Assembly: GCA_036280655.1 (NCBI GenBank)
Contig: DASUQI010000059.1
Coordinates: 1-64,000, forward strand
DNA length: 64,000 nucleotides
Direction: 5' to 3'
Source of the DNA: DASSJM01 sp036280655
GTDB taxonomy: Bacteria > Actinomycetota > UBA4738 > HRBIN12
Shown: piece after piece, positions 42,294 through 51,354 of the stretch
Numbering within the stretch: position 1 is the stretch's first letter
Layout: every line of letters starts with the position of its first letter
Made by a program: the position numbers and the translations under genes
Notes under the pieces: generated by a model
The model's database searches: none
What the model was told of the DNA's origin: nothing
Seen by the model: the letters and a program-made list of their open reading frames with translations, nothing else

Positions 42294-43049
42294 GTGCGGG
42301 TGGCCGAGCGCTGGTTCGAGCACGAGACGGTGGGCGACGGGATCGTGCGGATCATCGAGCCGAACGTCGACCCGTTCCTCCAGGCGAACCTGTACCTCGT
42401 CCGCGGCCGCGACCGGGACGTCCTGATCGACGCGGGGCTCGGGCTCGCGTCGCTCACGGACGAGCTCCCCGAGCTGTTCCAACGCCGGGTGCTGGCGGTC
42501 GCCACGCACCGGCATTTCGACCACGTCGGCGGGCTCCGCGAGTTCGGGGCGGTCGCGGTGCATCGCGCGGACGCCGAGGCCGTCGCGTCCGGCGAGATCT
42601 TCGCCTCGCTCGTGATCGAGGACTACCCGCCCGAGGAGCTCTCCGGGTACGAGCCTCCGCAGACGCTGCTCACCGCGCTCCCCTATGAGGGCTTCGAACC
42701 CGCCGCGTACCGCGTCGAACCCGTGATGCCGACGGTCCTGCTCGACGAGGGCGACGTGCTCGACCTCGGCGAGCGCAAGCTCGAGGTGCTCCACCTCCCC
42801 GGCCACACGCCGGGCGAGATCGGGCTGTGGGAGGACGAGACCGGGACGTTGTTCTCCGGCGACTGCGTGTACGAGAGCGGCGTGCTGCTCGACGAGCTGC
42901 CCGAGTCGAACATCGACGACTACGTTGCGAGCATGGAGCGCCTCCGCGACCTGTCGGTCTCGATCGTCCAAGGCGGCCACGACGGTCCCTTCGGCCGTCG
43001 CCGCCTGCTTGAGCTGATCGACGAGTACGTGCGGCGGCGCGCGCGATGA
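42294..43049 (+). CDS. Metallo-beta-lactamase fold hydrolase
   Basis: 251 residues. Metal-binding motif THRHFDHVGG near residue 72 (HxHxDH variant HRHFDH), LPGHTPGEIGLWE near 165, FSGDCVYE and QGGHDGPFG. Glyoxalase II-like or other hydrolase; substrate unknown. GTG at 42294, a second GTG two codons on being the alternative. It ends in a four-base overlap (ATGA) with the next gene, implying coupling. Confidence 0.88.
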   Translation: MRVAERWFEHETVGDGIVRIIEPNVDPFLQANLYLVRGRDRDVLIDAGLGLASLTDELPELFQRRVLAVATHRHFDHVGGLREFGAVAVHRADAEAVASGEIFASLVIEDYPPEELSGYEPPQTLLTALPYEGFEPAAYRVEPVMPTVLLDEGDVLDLGERKLEVLHLPGHTPGEIGLWEDETGTLFSGDCVYESGVLLDELPESNIDDYVASMERLRDLSVSIVQGGHDGPFGRRRLLELIDEYVRRRAR

Positions 43050-43636
43050 AGCCGAGGTTCTTCGCGAAACCGGAGGACCTCCGCGCCTGGTTCGAGCGGC
43101 ACCACGAGACGGCCGACGAGCTGTGGGTCGGCCTGTACAGGAAGTCCTCCGGCAAGCCGAGCGTCACCTGGCCGGAGGTCGTGGACGAGGCGCTGTGCTT
43201 CGGCTGGATCGACGGGATCCGCAAGAGCATCGACGCTGAGCGGTACATGAACCGGATCACGCCGCGGAAGCCGACGAGCAACTGGAGCGCGGTCAACGTG
43301 AAGCGCTTCGGGCAGCTGAAGCGGCAGGGCCGGGTTCGGCCGGCGGGTCAGCGGGCGTTCGACCTGCGGACGAAGGCTCGGACCGGCGTCTACTCCTACG
43401 AGCAGCGCCACGAGGTGAAGCTCGACCCCGTCTTCGAGAAGCGGTTCCGGGCGAAGAAGAAGGCGTGGTCCTGGTTCCAGGCGCAGCCGCCCTCCTATCG
43501 CACGATGGCCGTCTACTGGGTGATGACCGCGAAGAGGCCCGAGACGCGGGAACGGAGGCTCGAGCAGCTGATCGCGGACTCCGCGAAGGGGCGACGGGTC
43601 CCGCCGTTCGTCCCGCGGCGTGGTGGTTCGACCTAG
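43046..43636 (+). CDS. YdeI/OmpD-associated (OmdA) family protein
   Basis: 196 residues. KPRFFAKPEDLRAWFERHHETADELWVGLYRKSSGKPSVTWPEVVDEALCFGWIDGIRK is the diagnostic N-terminal region of the YdeI/OmdA family, linked with bacteriocin and stress protection in enterobacteria but of unknown biochemistry. C-terminal helices and a basic tail follow. ATG at 43046 overlaps the preceding stop. It ends in a four-base convergent overlap with tryptophan dioxygenase. Confidence 0.88.
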   Translation: MKPRFFAKPEDLRAWFERHHETADELWVGLYRKSSGKPSVTWPEVVDEALCFGWIDGIRKSIDAERYMNRITPRKPTSNWSAVNVKRFGQLKRQGRVRPAGQRAFDLRTKARTGVYSYEQRHEVKLDPVFEKRFRAKKKAWSWFQAQPPSYRTMAVYWVMTAKRPETRERRLEQLIADSAKGRRVPPFVPRRGGST

Positions 43637-44457
43637 AGGTTGCTCCGCAGCCCCCAGAGCTCCGGGAAGAACCGCTTGTCGAGCGTCGTCTTGAGGTAGC
43701 CCACGCCGGCCGAACCTCCGGTTCCGGGCTTGGCGCCGATCTCGCGTTCGACCATCAGGACGTGGTGGAGCCGCCACTGCGCGAGCGCCTCGTCGTGGTC
43801 GAGCAGGGCCTCCGACACGGCGAAGAGCCCCGCGTACTTGCGGTCTTTCGCCATCCGCACGAGCGAGTCCATCCGCACTGACTCGTCGTCCGCGGGCATG
43901 TCGAGCCCGTTCGCCTCGAGCAGCGCGCAGAAGCCGTCCCACACCGTTGGTTCCTCGAGCCGCCGCGCGAGCCGCTCGAGCTCTTCGGGCGTGCCGGCGA
44001 GCTGCTTCAGGTAGCGCGGCTCCTTCAGGCCGCTCAGGAACTCGACCTCGCGGAACTGCGCCGACTGGAACCCCGACGCCGGCGTGAGCAGCGAACGGAA
44101 CTCGAGGAAGTCCTGCGGCGTCATCGTCTCGAGCACCTCCAGGTGCTCGATCAGCACGCGTTCGATCGCGTGCACCCGCGTGAGGTAGTGGCGGGCGCGC
44201 TCGGCCTCGCCCTCGAACAGCAGGTCGCGCACCGACTCGAGCTCGAAGATCAGCTGCTTGAACCAGAGCTCGTACGCCTGGTGGACCGTGATGAACAGGA
44301 GCTCGTCGTGCACCTGGGGGTCCGAGAGCAGCCGCTGGACCGACAGGAGCTCGGGCAGCGCGAGGTACTCGCCGTACGTGAGGAGCTCCTCGGCGGCCGG
44401 CTCGGTGAGCCGGCCCATCCGCCGGACCTGCGCGCCTTCCTCTTCGGGCTCGGTCAC
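43633..44457 (-). CDS. kynA: Tryptophan 2,3-dioxygenase
   Basis: Opens the indole ring of tryptophan to N-formylkynurenine using haem. The 274 residues contain the family's FITVHQAYELWFKQLIFELE near residue 60, RVHAIERVLIEHLEVLETMTPQDFLEFR and the haem-pocket region WRLHHVLMVEREIGAKPGTGGSAGVGYLK near 235. Length is normal for bacterial TDO. No kynurenine formamidase or kynureninase gene is visible nearby. Confidence 0.94.
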   Translation of the reverse strand: MTEPEEEGAQVRRMGRLTEPAAEELLTYGEYLALPELLSVQRLLSDPQVHDELLFITVHQAYELWFKQLIFELESVRDLLFEGEAERARHYLTRVHAIERVLIEHLEVLETMTPQDFLEFRSLLTPASGFQSAQFREVEFLSGLKEPRYLKQLAGTPEELERLARRLEEPTVWDGFCALLEANGLDMPADDESVRMDSLVRMAKDRKYAGLFAVSEALLDHDEALAQWRLHHVLMVEREIGAKPGTGGSAGVGYLKTTLDKRFFPELWGLRSNL

Positions 44458-44467
44458 GCTTCGAATC

Positions 44468-45631
44468 CTATTCGGCCAGCGCTCGCGAGAGTTCCTCGAG
44501 GCTCTCGAGGTTGTGGCCGGGCAGGAACTCGTCGATCGAGGGCAGTGCGGCCGCCATCCCGCGCGCGAGCGGCTCGTAGTGCGGGCTCCCCTTCAGTGGG
44601 TTCACCCAGACGATCTTGTGGACGAGGCGCCGGAGCCGCGCCATCTGCTCGCGGAGCAGGTCCGGCTCGCCGCGCTCGAGCCCGTCCGAGCAGATCACCG
44701 CGACCGAGCCGCGGAGCGCGGTCCGCTGGCTCCAGCCGTCGAGCAGCTCCTTCAGCGACGCGCCGATCCGGGTCCCGCCCTCCCAGTCCTCGACGAGCCG
44801 GCCGAGCTCGTGCAGCGCGCGGTCGGGGTCCTTCGTGCGGAGCGAGCGGGTGATCCGCGTGAGCCGCGTCCCGAAGCAGAACACCTCGACGCGGCGCCCG
44901 GCCGCCATCGCGGCGAACGCGAACTGCGCGAGCGCCCGCGAGTACGGCGCCATCGAGCCCGAGATGTCGAGGATCAGCACGAGCGGCCGAGCTCGGCTGC
45001 GGCGCGCCCGCCACGCGCGGTGGAACGGCTCACCCTGCGTCCGGAGCGACTTCCGGAGCGTGCGCCGCACGTCGAACCGCGCGCCGGACGCCGCCGGTCG
45101 GTAGCGGCGGGTGTGCCGGACCGGCATCGTGATCGCCAGCCGACGGATCAGCAGCGCGACCCGGTGCCGCTCCTCCTCGGACAGGTCCGCGAACGACTTC
45201 TCGCGCAGGACCTCCATCGCGCTCGCGACGATCCGGATCGCGGCCTCGCCCTCGGTCTCGGCCGCCTCGTCGAGCTCGTGCCACTCGCTCGCGACGACTT
45301 GGTCCTCGACCACCTCGAGGTCGTCGAGCTCGGCGAGGGCGTCGGCGTCCAGCTCCTCGGGAGGCCCTTCGGATCCGATGCTCAGCTCGAGACGGATCCC
45401 CTCCCGGAACCACATGTCGAACGCCGCATCGAACGCCTCCGCGTCCTCGGGCCTCGAGATCAGCGACGACCTGGCCGCCCAGTACAGGTCCGTCCTGTCG
45501 AGCGCGCCGAGCGCCGCCGCCGCGCGGCCGAACGTCACGATCCGCCCCGTCCCGACGGCGAGCCCGCGCCGTCGGAGCTCGCGGCCGAACCCGATCAGCC
45601 GTTCGAGCGCGGCGGCCTCGGGCGCGGCCAC
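44468..45631 (-). CDS. coxE: VWA domain protein, CoxE-like
   Basis: 387 residues. The N-terminal half is acidic and helical; the C-terminal von Willebrand factor A domain has the MIDAS motif LVLILDISGSM near residue 220, with Thr in GGTRIGASL and Asp in VAVICSDGLERGE. CoxE proteins pair with the AAA protein CoxD to insert copper and sulfur into the active site of CO dehydrogenase. It is seven bases downstream of coxD on the same strand, and the CODH genes lie nearby in opposite orientation. Confidence 0.9.
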   Translation of the reverse strand: MAAPEAAALERLIGFGRELRRRGLAVGTGRIVTFGRAAAALGALDRTDLYWAARSSLISRPEDAEAFDAAFDMWFREGIRLELSIGSEGPPEELDADALAELDDLEVVEDQVVASEWHELDEAAETEGEAAIRIVASAMEVLREKSFADLSEEERHRVALLIRRLAITMPVRHTRRYRPAASGARFDVRRTLRKSLRTQGEPFHRAWRARRSRARPLVLILDISGSMAPYSRALAQFAFAAMAAGRRVEVFCFGTRLTRITRSLRTKDPDRALHELGRLVEDWEGGTRIGASLKELLDGWSQRTALRGSVAVICSDGLERGEPDLLREQMARLRRLVHKIVWVNPLKGSPHYEPLARGMAAALPSIDEFLPGHNLESLEELSRALAE

Positions 45632-45638
45632 CGAGACG

Positions 45639-46520
45639 TCAGGACCCCGCGTCGGCGACGACCTCGCCGATCCGCTCGGCGGCGAGTTGCTGGTCCTCGT
45701 GGTCCTTCAGCACGGCGCCGAGCGTCGCGGCCGCGGTCTCCTCGTCCAGCTGCTCGACGCCGAGGAAGTTGACGGCGTTCGCCCAGTCGATCGTCTCGGC
45801 GACGCCGGGGCGCTTCGCGATGTCGAACCCGCGCAGCCGCATCACCGCCGTCGCGACGTCGCGCGCGAGGGCCTCGGGCACCTCGGGCGCCCGGGCGCGG
45901 ATGATCTGGATCTCGCGGTCGAGCGCCGGATGGTCGATCCAGTGGTACAGGCACCGGCGCTTCAGCGCGTCGTGGAGCTCGCGCGTGCGGTTCGAGGTGA
46001 CGACGACGGCGGGCGGCTCCTCGGCGGCGATCGGCCCGATTTCGGGGATCGTGACGGCGAACTCGGAGAGCACCTCCAGTAGGAACGCCTCGAACTCGTC
46101 GTCGGCACGGTCGAGCTCGTCGACGAGGAGCACCGCCTTCGAGCCCGCGCGGATCGCGGCGAGCAGGGGCCGCTCGACGAGGTATTCCGGCCCGAACAGG
46201 TCCTCGACGTGCGCCTCGGCGGTCACGTCCTGCAGCGCCCGCACCGCGATCAGCTGCTTCGAGTAGTTCCACTCGTAGAGCGCCTGGCTCGCGTCGATCC
46301 CTTCGTAGCACTGGAGGCGGATCAGGTCGCGCCCGAGCAGCGACGCGAGCACCTTCGCGACCTCGGTCTTGCCGACGCCGGCCTCGCCCTCGAGCAGCAG
46401 CGGCTTGTCGAGCGAGACCGCGAGGTAGATCGCCGTCGCGAGCCCGCGGTCCGCGAGGTAGTGCTCCCGCGAGAGGCCTTCCTGGAGTTCCTCGACGGAA
46501 TCGAACGGCCTCGCGCTCAT
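45639..46520 (-). CDS. coxD: MoxR-type AAA ATPase, CoxD-like
   Basis: 293 residues. Walker A is LLEGEAGVGKTEVAK near residue 42, Walker B is KAVLLVDELDRAD near 133, the sensor 1 Asn is in VVVTSNRTRELHDALKRRC with the arginine finger. MoxR AAA proteins work with VWA partners as chaperones; in form I CODH clusters this pair matures the Mo-Cu centre. ATG at 46520. First gene of the two-gene set. Confidence 0.9.
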   Translation of the reverse strand: MSARPFDSVEELQEGLSREHYLADRGLATAIYLAVSLDKPLLLEGEAGVGKTEVAKVLASLLGRDLIRLQCYEGIDASQALYEWNYSKQLIAVRALQDVTAEAHVEDLFGPEYLVERPLLAAIRAGSKAVLLVDELDRADDEFEAFLLEVLSEFAVTIPEIGPIAAEEPPAVVVTSNRTRELHDALKRRCLYHWIDHPALDREIQIIRARAPEVPEALARDVATAVMRLRGFDIAKRPGVAETIDWANAVNFLGVEQLDEETAAATLGAVLKDHEDQQLAAERIGEVVADAGS

Positions 46521-46594
46521 GGCCGGTTCAGGTTACCGGGGACACACGCGAGCCGTGCGCGCTCTGGCTGCCGTGTGGGGAGGGTCTGACGGGG

Positions 46595-47464
46595 TCAGGT
46601 TGCGGCCGGCGGCGGAGCCGGGGCTGTCGCCGGCACCACCGGCGCCCGGATCCCCCGTTCGGCGAGGCGCTGGGTGATGCGCGCGCGCATGAGACGTTCG
46701 ACGTCGACCTTCCTCGACGGCCGGGTCTCGGCGACCGCCCGGATCACGACGCCGGTGTCGCTCGTGGTCTCGACGCCGAGGACGGACGGGCCGTCCATCA
46801 CCGACTCCATGAAATGCTCGTCACTCCGCAGCTCCTCGAACAGCTCGTCGAGCAGCCCGCGCACCTGCTCGGGGTCCTGTCCGTAGGCGATCCGCGTGTC
46901 GACGATCGCCCGGGCCCACCCACGCGACTTGTTGCTCACGACCTGGATGTTGCCGTTCGGCACGATGTGGAGCGTCCCGTCGTAGGCGCGGAGCGCGGTC
47001 GCCCGGAGCGTGAACCACTCGATCCGTCCGATCACGGGGTTGGCGGTGGTCTGCATCTCGACGATGTCGCCGACCCCGAACTGGTTCTCGAGCAGGATGA
47101 AGAACCCCGAGAGCGTGTCCTTCACGATGCTCTGCGCGCCGAACCCGAGGGCCACGCCCACGATCCCGGCGCTCGCGATGAACGGGCCGAGCGGGACGTC
47201 GAGGTAGTTCAGGATCAGCAGGAAGGCGATCACCCACACGACGACGACGAACGTCGCCGAGAGCGCGTGCGCGAGCGTCGCCGCGCGCTGCAGGTTGCCC
47301 GCCTCCGTCATGCTCGGCGCGTCCTCGAGGCGGCGCCGGAACCGCCCCACGACCACGCGGAGTCCAATCGTCGCAGCGATGGCCGCCAGGATCGTGAGCA
47401 GGATCGGGACACCCGAGTCGCGAAGCCAGGTTCCCTCCTCGAGGATCGCCAGCATGCCCCTCAT
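46595..47464 (-). CDS. Small mechanosensitive ion channel (MscS family)
   Basis: 289 residues with three membrane helices. The third carries the pore-forming IASAGIVGVALGFGAQSIVKDTLSG pattern, followed by the beta domain FFILLENQFGVGDIVEM and GRIEWFTLRATALRAYDGTLHIVPNG, which are diagnostic of MscS. The C-terminal domain ends in an Ala/Pro-rich tail. It lies between coxD and the form II-like hydroxylase operon on the same strand. Confidence 0.93.
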   Translation of the reverse strand: MRGMLAILEEGTWLRDSGVPILLTILAAIAATIGLRVVVGRFRRRLEDAPSMTEAGNLQRAATLAHALSATFVVVVWVIAFLLILNYLDVPLGPFIASAGIVGVALGFGAQSIVKDTLSGFFILLENQFGVGDIVEMQTTANPVIGRIEWFTLRATALRAYDGTLHIVPNGNIQVVSNKSRGWARAIVDTRIAYGQDPEQVRGLLDELFEELRSDEHFMESVMDGPSVLGVETTSDTGVVIRAVAETRPSRKVDVERLMRARITQRLAERGIRAPVVPATAPAPPPAAT

Positions 47465-47523
47465 CTAGTCAGACGGTGGGGGTGTCGTCAAAGAGCGCAC
47501 GGCGAAGCCCCGAGATACGCAGA

Positions 47524-47541
47524 ACGGGCCCGAAGGCCCGT
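47524..47541 (-). terminator. Hairpin terminator with TTCG loop after the form II-like operon
   Basis: On the minus strand ACGGGCC-TTCG-GGCCCGT gives a seven-pair stem closed by a stable TTCG tetraloop. It begins 50 bases beyond the stop of the FAD-subunit gene at 47592. No long T-run follows. Confidence 0.6.
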
Positions 47542-47591
47542 CCCGCGTGCCGCGCGGAGCGTCTCCCCGACGCATCCCGCGATCCCGCTCG

Positions 47592-48425
47592 TTACGACCG
47601 CGACGCCGCCTCCTCGATCGCACGACGCACGAGCACCTTCACGAGCTCCTGCCGGTACCCGGCGCTGCCGAACGCGTCGGTGGGCGGGCTCGTCCCCTCG
47701 GCGCCTCGCTCGCCGGCGGCCGCCGGGTCGGCCCCGCCCGCCAGCGCCTCCTCGACGCCGGCGGCCCGGATCGGACGGTCCGCCATGTTCGTGAGCGCGA
47801 CGGCGGGCGGGCCGCCGTTCGCCGAAAGCGCCGCCACGCCGACGAGCGCCCAGTCCTGCGAACGACGGTGGAACTTCACGTAGCTCCACCCGCGCCCCGA
47901 GGTCTTCGGCACGCGGATCTCGGTCAGGATCTCGTTGTGCGCGAGGTCGGGCTCGAACAGCCCCTTGAAGAAGTCGGTGGCCCCGACCGTGCGTGACGCC
48001 CCGTCCGGGCCGCGGACGATCATCTCGGCGTCGAGCGCCACGAGCACCGCCGGCATGTCCGACGCAGGGTCCGCGTGCGCGACCGATCCGCCGATCGTCC
48101 CGACGTGACGGACCTGGGGGTCGCCGATGCCCTCCGCCGTGTGCGCGACGATCGGACAGAACTCCCGTAGCGCCTCGCTGTTCGCGACGTCGTGGTGGCG
48201 CGTGAGCGCGCCGATCGCGACGTGGTCATCCTCCTCCCGCACGTACTTCAGGTCCTCGATGCGCGTGATGTCCACGAGCTTCGAGGGCCTCGACAGGCGG
48301 ACCCGCATCAGCGGCAGCAGCGAGTGGCCTCCCGCCAGGATCTTCGCCTCCGGGTCGTCGGACAGGACCTGGATCGCCTGATCGACGGATCCGACGCGCT
48401 GGTACTCGAACGGGGCGGGGATCAT
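47592..48425 (-). CDS. Molybdenum hydroxylase FAD-binding subunit (CoxM-like), form II-like set
   Basis: 277 residues. The FAD-binding domain has AKILAGGHSLLPLMRVRLSRPSKLVDI (about 30-55) and the second glycine motif VRHVGTIGGSVAHADPASD near 105. The CO dehydrogenase flavoprotein C-terminal domain follows. ATG at 48425 overlaps the large-subunit stop by four bases (ATGA). With the large and 2Fe-2S subunits it forms an S-L-M operon, the order seen in form II CODH-like enzymes. Substrate unknown. Confidence 0.9.
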   Translation of the reverse strand: MIPAPFEYQRVGSVDQAIQVLSDDPEAKILAGGHSLLPLMRVRLSRPSKLVDITRIEDLKYVREEDDHVAIGALTRHHDVANSEALREFCPIVAHTAEGIGDPQVRHVGTIGGSVAHADPASDMPAVLVALDAEMIVRGPDGASRTVGATDFFKGLFEPDLAHNEILTEIRVPKTSGRGWSYVKFHRRSQDWALVGVAALSANGGPPAVALTNMADRPIRAAGVEEALAGGADPAAAGERGAEGTSPPTDAFGSAGYRQELVKVLVRRAIEEAASRS

Positions 48426-50788
48426 GCGCCACCGCCTTGCGCGTCGCGGATCGCTCGCCAGACTCGTTCGGGCGTCGCCGGCTTCCCCACGTCGGTCACC
48501 CCGAGGTGGGACAGGGCGTCGACGACGGCGTTCACCACGGCCGGCGGGGCCGCGATCGTCCCGGCCTCGCCGATGCCCTTCGCGCCGAGCGGGTTCGTCG
48601 GCGACGGCATCTCGGTCCGGTCGAGCTCGAACGACGGCATCTCGGCCGCCGAGGGCACGAGGTACTGCGTGAGCGTCCCCGTGACGAGGTTGCCGTGCTC
48701 GTCGTACAGGATCTCCTCGTACAGCGCCTCGGCGATCCCGAACGCCACGCCGCCGTGCACCTGCCCGTCGACGATCATCGGGTTGATCACGACGCCGCAG
48801 TCGTCGACCGCGACGTAGCGCAGCAGCTCCGTATGGCCGGTCTCGGTGTCGACCTCGGCGACGCAGACGTGGGTCCCGTACGGCCAGGTGAAGTTCTTCG
48901 GGTCCCAGGTGGCGCTCGCCGTGAGGTCGGGCTCGAACCCGTCCGGCAGGTTGTGGGCGGTCCACGCGGACGCCGCGAGCTCGGTGATCGTCCGGACCTT
49001 GTCCGGCGCCCCCTTGACCTTGAACGAGCCGCCCTCGAACTCGAGGTCGTCCTCGGCCACCTCGAGCTCGTGGGCCGCGAGCGTCCGGGCCCGCGCCTTC
49101 ACCTTCTCGAGCGCGAAGTGCAGCGCCGCCCCGCCGATCGCGATCGAACGCGACCCGTACGTGTCCATCCCGAGCGGCGACGTCGAGGTGTCGCCGTGCA
49201 GGACCTCGACGTCGTCGATCCCGACGCCGAGCTCGTCGGCCGCGATCTGCGCCCAGACGGTCTCGTGCCCCTGGCCGTGCGGCGACGTCCCGATGTAGAT
49301 CGTGACCTGGCCGCTCGGCTGGCACCGCACCTGCGCCGCCTCCCAGCCGCCGGCCGCGTAGCGGAGCGCCCCGAGGATGTTCGACGGCGCGAGCCCGCAC
49401 ATCTCGATGTAGCTCGAGAGCCCGATCCCGATGTGCTTCGTGTCGCCGTTCTCTCGGCGCGCCGCCTGCTCCTTGCGGTACTGCTCGTAGTCGGCGAGCT
49501 CGAGCGCGCGCTCGAACGCCGGCAGGTAGTCGCCCGAGTCCACGTTCAGGCCCATGAGCGACAGGCGGTCCTCGGTGAACCTCGGCACGAAGTTGATCCG
49601 CCGGACCTCGGCCGGGTCCATGTCCAGATGTCGCGCGAGCGCGTCGACCGCCCGTTCGACCACGTACGTGGCCTCGGGGCGACCGGCGCCGCGGACGGCG
49701 TCGGTGGGCGTCATGTTCGTCATGACGCCGGTGAACTCGTACCAGTACGCCTGCGTGTCGTAGGGGCCCATGTAGACCCAGCCGCCGAGCTCGGGGATGC
49801 CGGGCGTGAGCAGCTGGAAGTACGCGCCCATGTCGCAGAGCTCGGTCACGCGGAACCCGAGGATCTTGCCCTCCTCGGTCGCCGCGACTTCGACGTCGTG
49901 GATCACGCCGCGTCCGTGGATCGTGACCGAGAGGTTCTCCGACCGGCTCTCGATCCACTTCACGGGACGTCCGGTCAGGCGGGCGAGCACGAGGCAGAGC
50001 GCCTCCTCCGCGTAGACGTCCAGCTTGCCGCCGAACGACCCTCCGACGTCCGGCGCGACGATCCTCAGCTTGTGCTCTGGGATGCCGGTCGTGCCGGCGA
50101 GCGTCACGCGCGCGATGTGCGGGATCTGGCTGGACGTCCACAGCGTGAACTCGCCGAGCGAGGGCACGGGCGACGCGAGCGCGCCGCGGGGCTCGATCGC
50201 GCTCGGCGTGAGGCGGGGCGCCTCGTACCGGAGCTGGAGCTTGACCGGCGCGCCGTCGAACAGGCTGAGGTCGCCGCCACCGCCGTGGCTCCAGTGGACG
50301 ACCGCGTTCGTGCCGAGCTCCTCGTGTACGAGCGGCGCGCCGTCCTCGACGGCCTCCTCGATGTCGAGGACGGCGTCGAGCGGTTCGTACTCGACCTCGA
50401 CCGCCTCGGCGGCGTCGCCCGCGATGCCCCGGGACTCGGCCGCCACGACGGCGACGCCGTCGCCCTGGAACCGGGCCTTGTCCTTCGTGAGCGGCCAGTG
50501 GTCGGAGGTCTTGATGTCCTCGGTGATCGGCCAGACCATCGGCAGCGGCCCGGCCCACGCGTCGGCGAGGTCGGCGCCGGTCCACGCCCCCACCACGCCT
50601 GGGATCTCGAGCGCCTTCGAGACGTCGACCTTGACGATGCGCGCGTGTGCGTAGGGACTGCGGACGACGGCCATGTGCAACATGGCCGGGACGACCATGT
50701 TGTCGACGAAGCTGCCCTCGCCCTTCAGCAGCGCGGGGTCTTCCTTGCGGAGCACGGGTTGTCCGACGAACTTCTCGGTAACGGCCAT
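48422..50788 (-). CDS. Molybdenum hydroxylase large subunit, form II-like (xanthine dehydrogenase family)
   Basis: 788 residues. Molybdopterin-binding motifs include VGGSFGGKLDVYAEEAL near residue 250, GTSPHGQGHETVWAQI near 500 and NPLGAKGIGEAGTIA near 738. The active-site loop at 364-370 reads AVRGAGR, close to the form II AYRGAGR but with Val for Tyr and without the CSFR of true CO dehydrogenase. The natural substrate is therefore probably an aldehyde, purine or other heterocycle. ATG at 50788. The set is cotranscribed with the FAD and 2Fe-2S subunits. Confidence 0.9.
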   Translation of the reverse strand: MAVTEKFVGQPVLRKEDPALLKGEGSFVDNMVVPAMLHMAVVRSPYAHARIVKVDVSKALEIPGVVGAWTGADLADAWAGPLPMVWPITEDIKTSDHWPLTKDKARFQGDGVAVVAAESRGIAGDAAEAVEVEYEPLDAVLDIEEAVEDGAPLVHEELGTNAVVHWSHGGGGDLSLFDGAPVKLQLRYEAPRLTPSAIEPRGALASPVPSLGEFTLWTSSQIPHIARVTLAGTTGIPEHKLRIVAPDVGGSFGGKLDVYAEEALCLVLARLTGRPVKWIESRSENLSVTIHGRGVIHDVEVAATEEGKILGFRVTELCDMGAYFQLLTPGIPELGGWVYMGPYDTQAYWYEFTGVMTNMTPTDAVRGAGRPEATYVVERAVDALARHLDMDPAEVRRINFVPRFTEDRLSLMGLNVDSGDYLPAFERALELADYEQYRKEQAARRENGDTKHIGIGLSSYIEMCGLAPSNILGALRYAAGGWEAAQVRCQPSGQVTIYIGTSPHGQGHETVWAQIAADELGVGIDDVEVLHGDTSTSPLGMDTYGSRSIAIGGAALHFALEKVKARARTLAAHELEVAEDDLEFEGGSFKVKGAPDKVRTITELAASAWTAHNLPDGFEPDLTASATWDPKNFTWPYGTHVCVAEVDTETGHTELLRYVAVDDCGVVINPMIVDGQVHGGVAFGIAEALYEEILYDEHGNLVTGTLTQYLVPSAAEMPSFELDRTEMPSPTNPLGAKGIGEAGTIAAPPAVVNAVVDALSHLGVTDVGKPATPERVWRAIRDAQGGGA

Positions 50789-50797
50789 CTCGACCTC

Positions 50798-51274
50798 CTA
50801 CGCCTTCGCCCCGGCGGGCTCGCCGGCGGCGTCGAGGATCGACTTCACGATGTTGTGGTAGCCGGTGCAGCGGCACAGATTGCCTTCGAGCGAGTGGCGG
50901 ACCTCCTCCTCGGTGGGGCTCGGGTTCTCGATCAGGTAGCTCGCCGCGGCCATCACCATCCCGGGCGTGCAGAAGCCGCACTGGAGCCCGTGGTTGCGGC
51001 GGAAGGCCTCCTGGATCGGGTGCAGCTCCCCGTCGGTCGCCATCCCCTCGATCGTGGTGATCGCCTTCCCGTCGACCTGCGCGGCGAGGAGCGTGCACGA
51101 TTTCACCGACTCCCCGTCGAGCAGGATCGTGCACGACCCGCACGACGAGGTGTCACATCCGACGTTGGTCCCGGTGAGCCCGAGGGTCTCCCGGAGGAAG
51201 TACACGAGGAGCGTGCGCGGCTCGACGTCCGCCTCGCGCGCGACCCCGTTGACGGTGACCGACACGTTGGTCAC
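50798..51274 (-). CDS. Molybdenum hydroxylase 2Fe-2S subunit (CoxS-like), form II-like set
   Basis: 158 residues. The first cluster is a plant-type 2Fe-2S (GCDTSSCGSCTILLDGESVKSC) near residue 38-60 and the second is LQCGFCTPGM plus GNLCRCTGYHNIV near 97-137. GTG at 51274 follows AAAGGGGG. It ends nine bases before the large subunit start. First gene of the leftward operon, divergent from coxMSL with one small gene between. Confidence 0.92.
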   Translation of the reverse strand: MTNVSVTVNGVAREADVEPRTLLVYFLRETLGLTGTNVGCDTSSCGSCTILLDGESVKSCTLLAAQVDGKAITTIEGMATDGELHPIQEAFRRNHGLQCGFCTPGMVMAAASYLIENPSPTEEEVRHSLEGNLCRCTGYHNIVKSILDAAGEPAGAKA

Positions 51275-51354
51275 GGGTCCCCCTTTCCAACGGGTAGAAC
51301 CTCGAATCGTAGACCCGGTCCTCGCGATCGCGCGAGTCCGCAGTCGGCAACCGG

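Noticed and set aside
48422..50788. Form II-like molybdenum hydroxylase as a second CO dehydrogenase
   Set aside because: The active-site loop is AVRGAGR without the CSFR cysteine, so CO oxidation is not supported for this enzyme.
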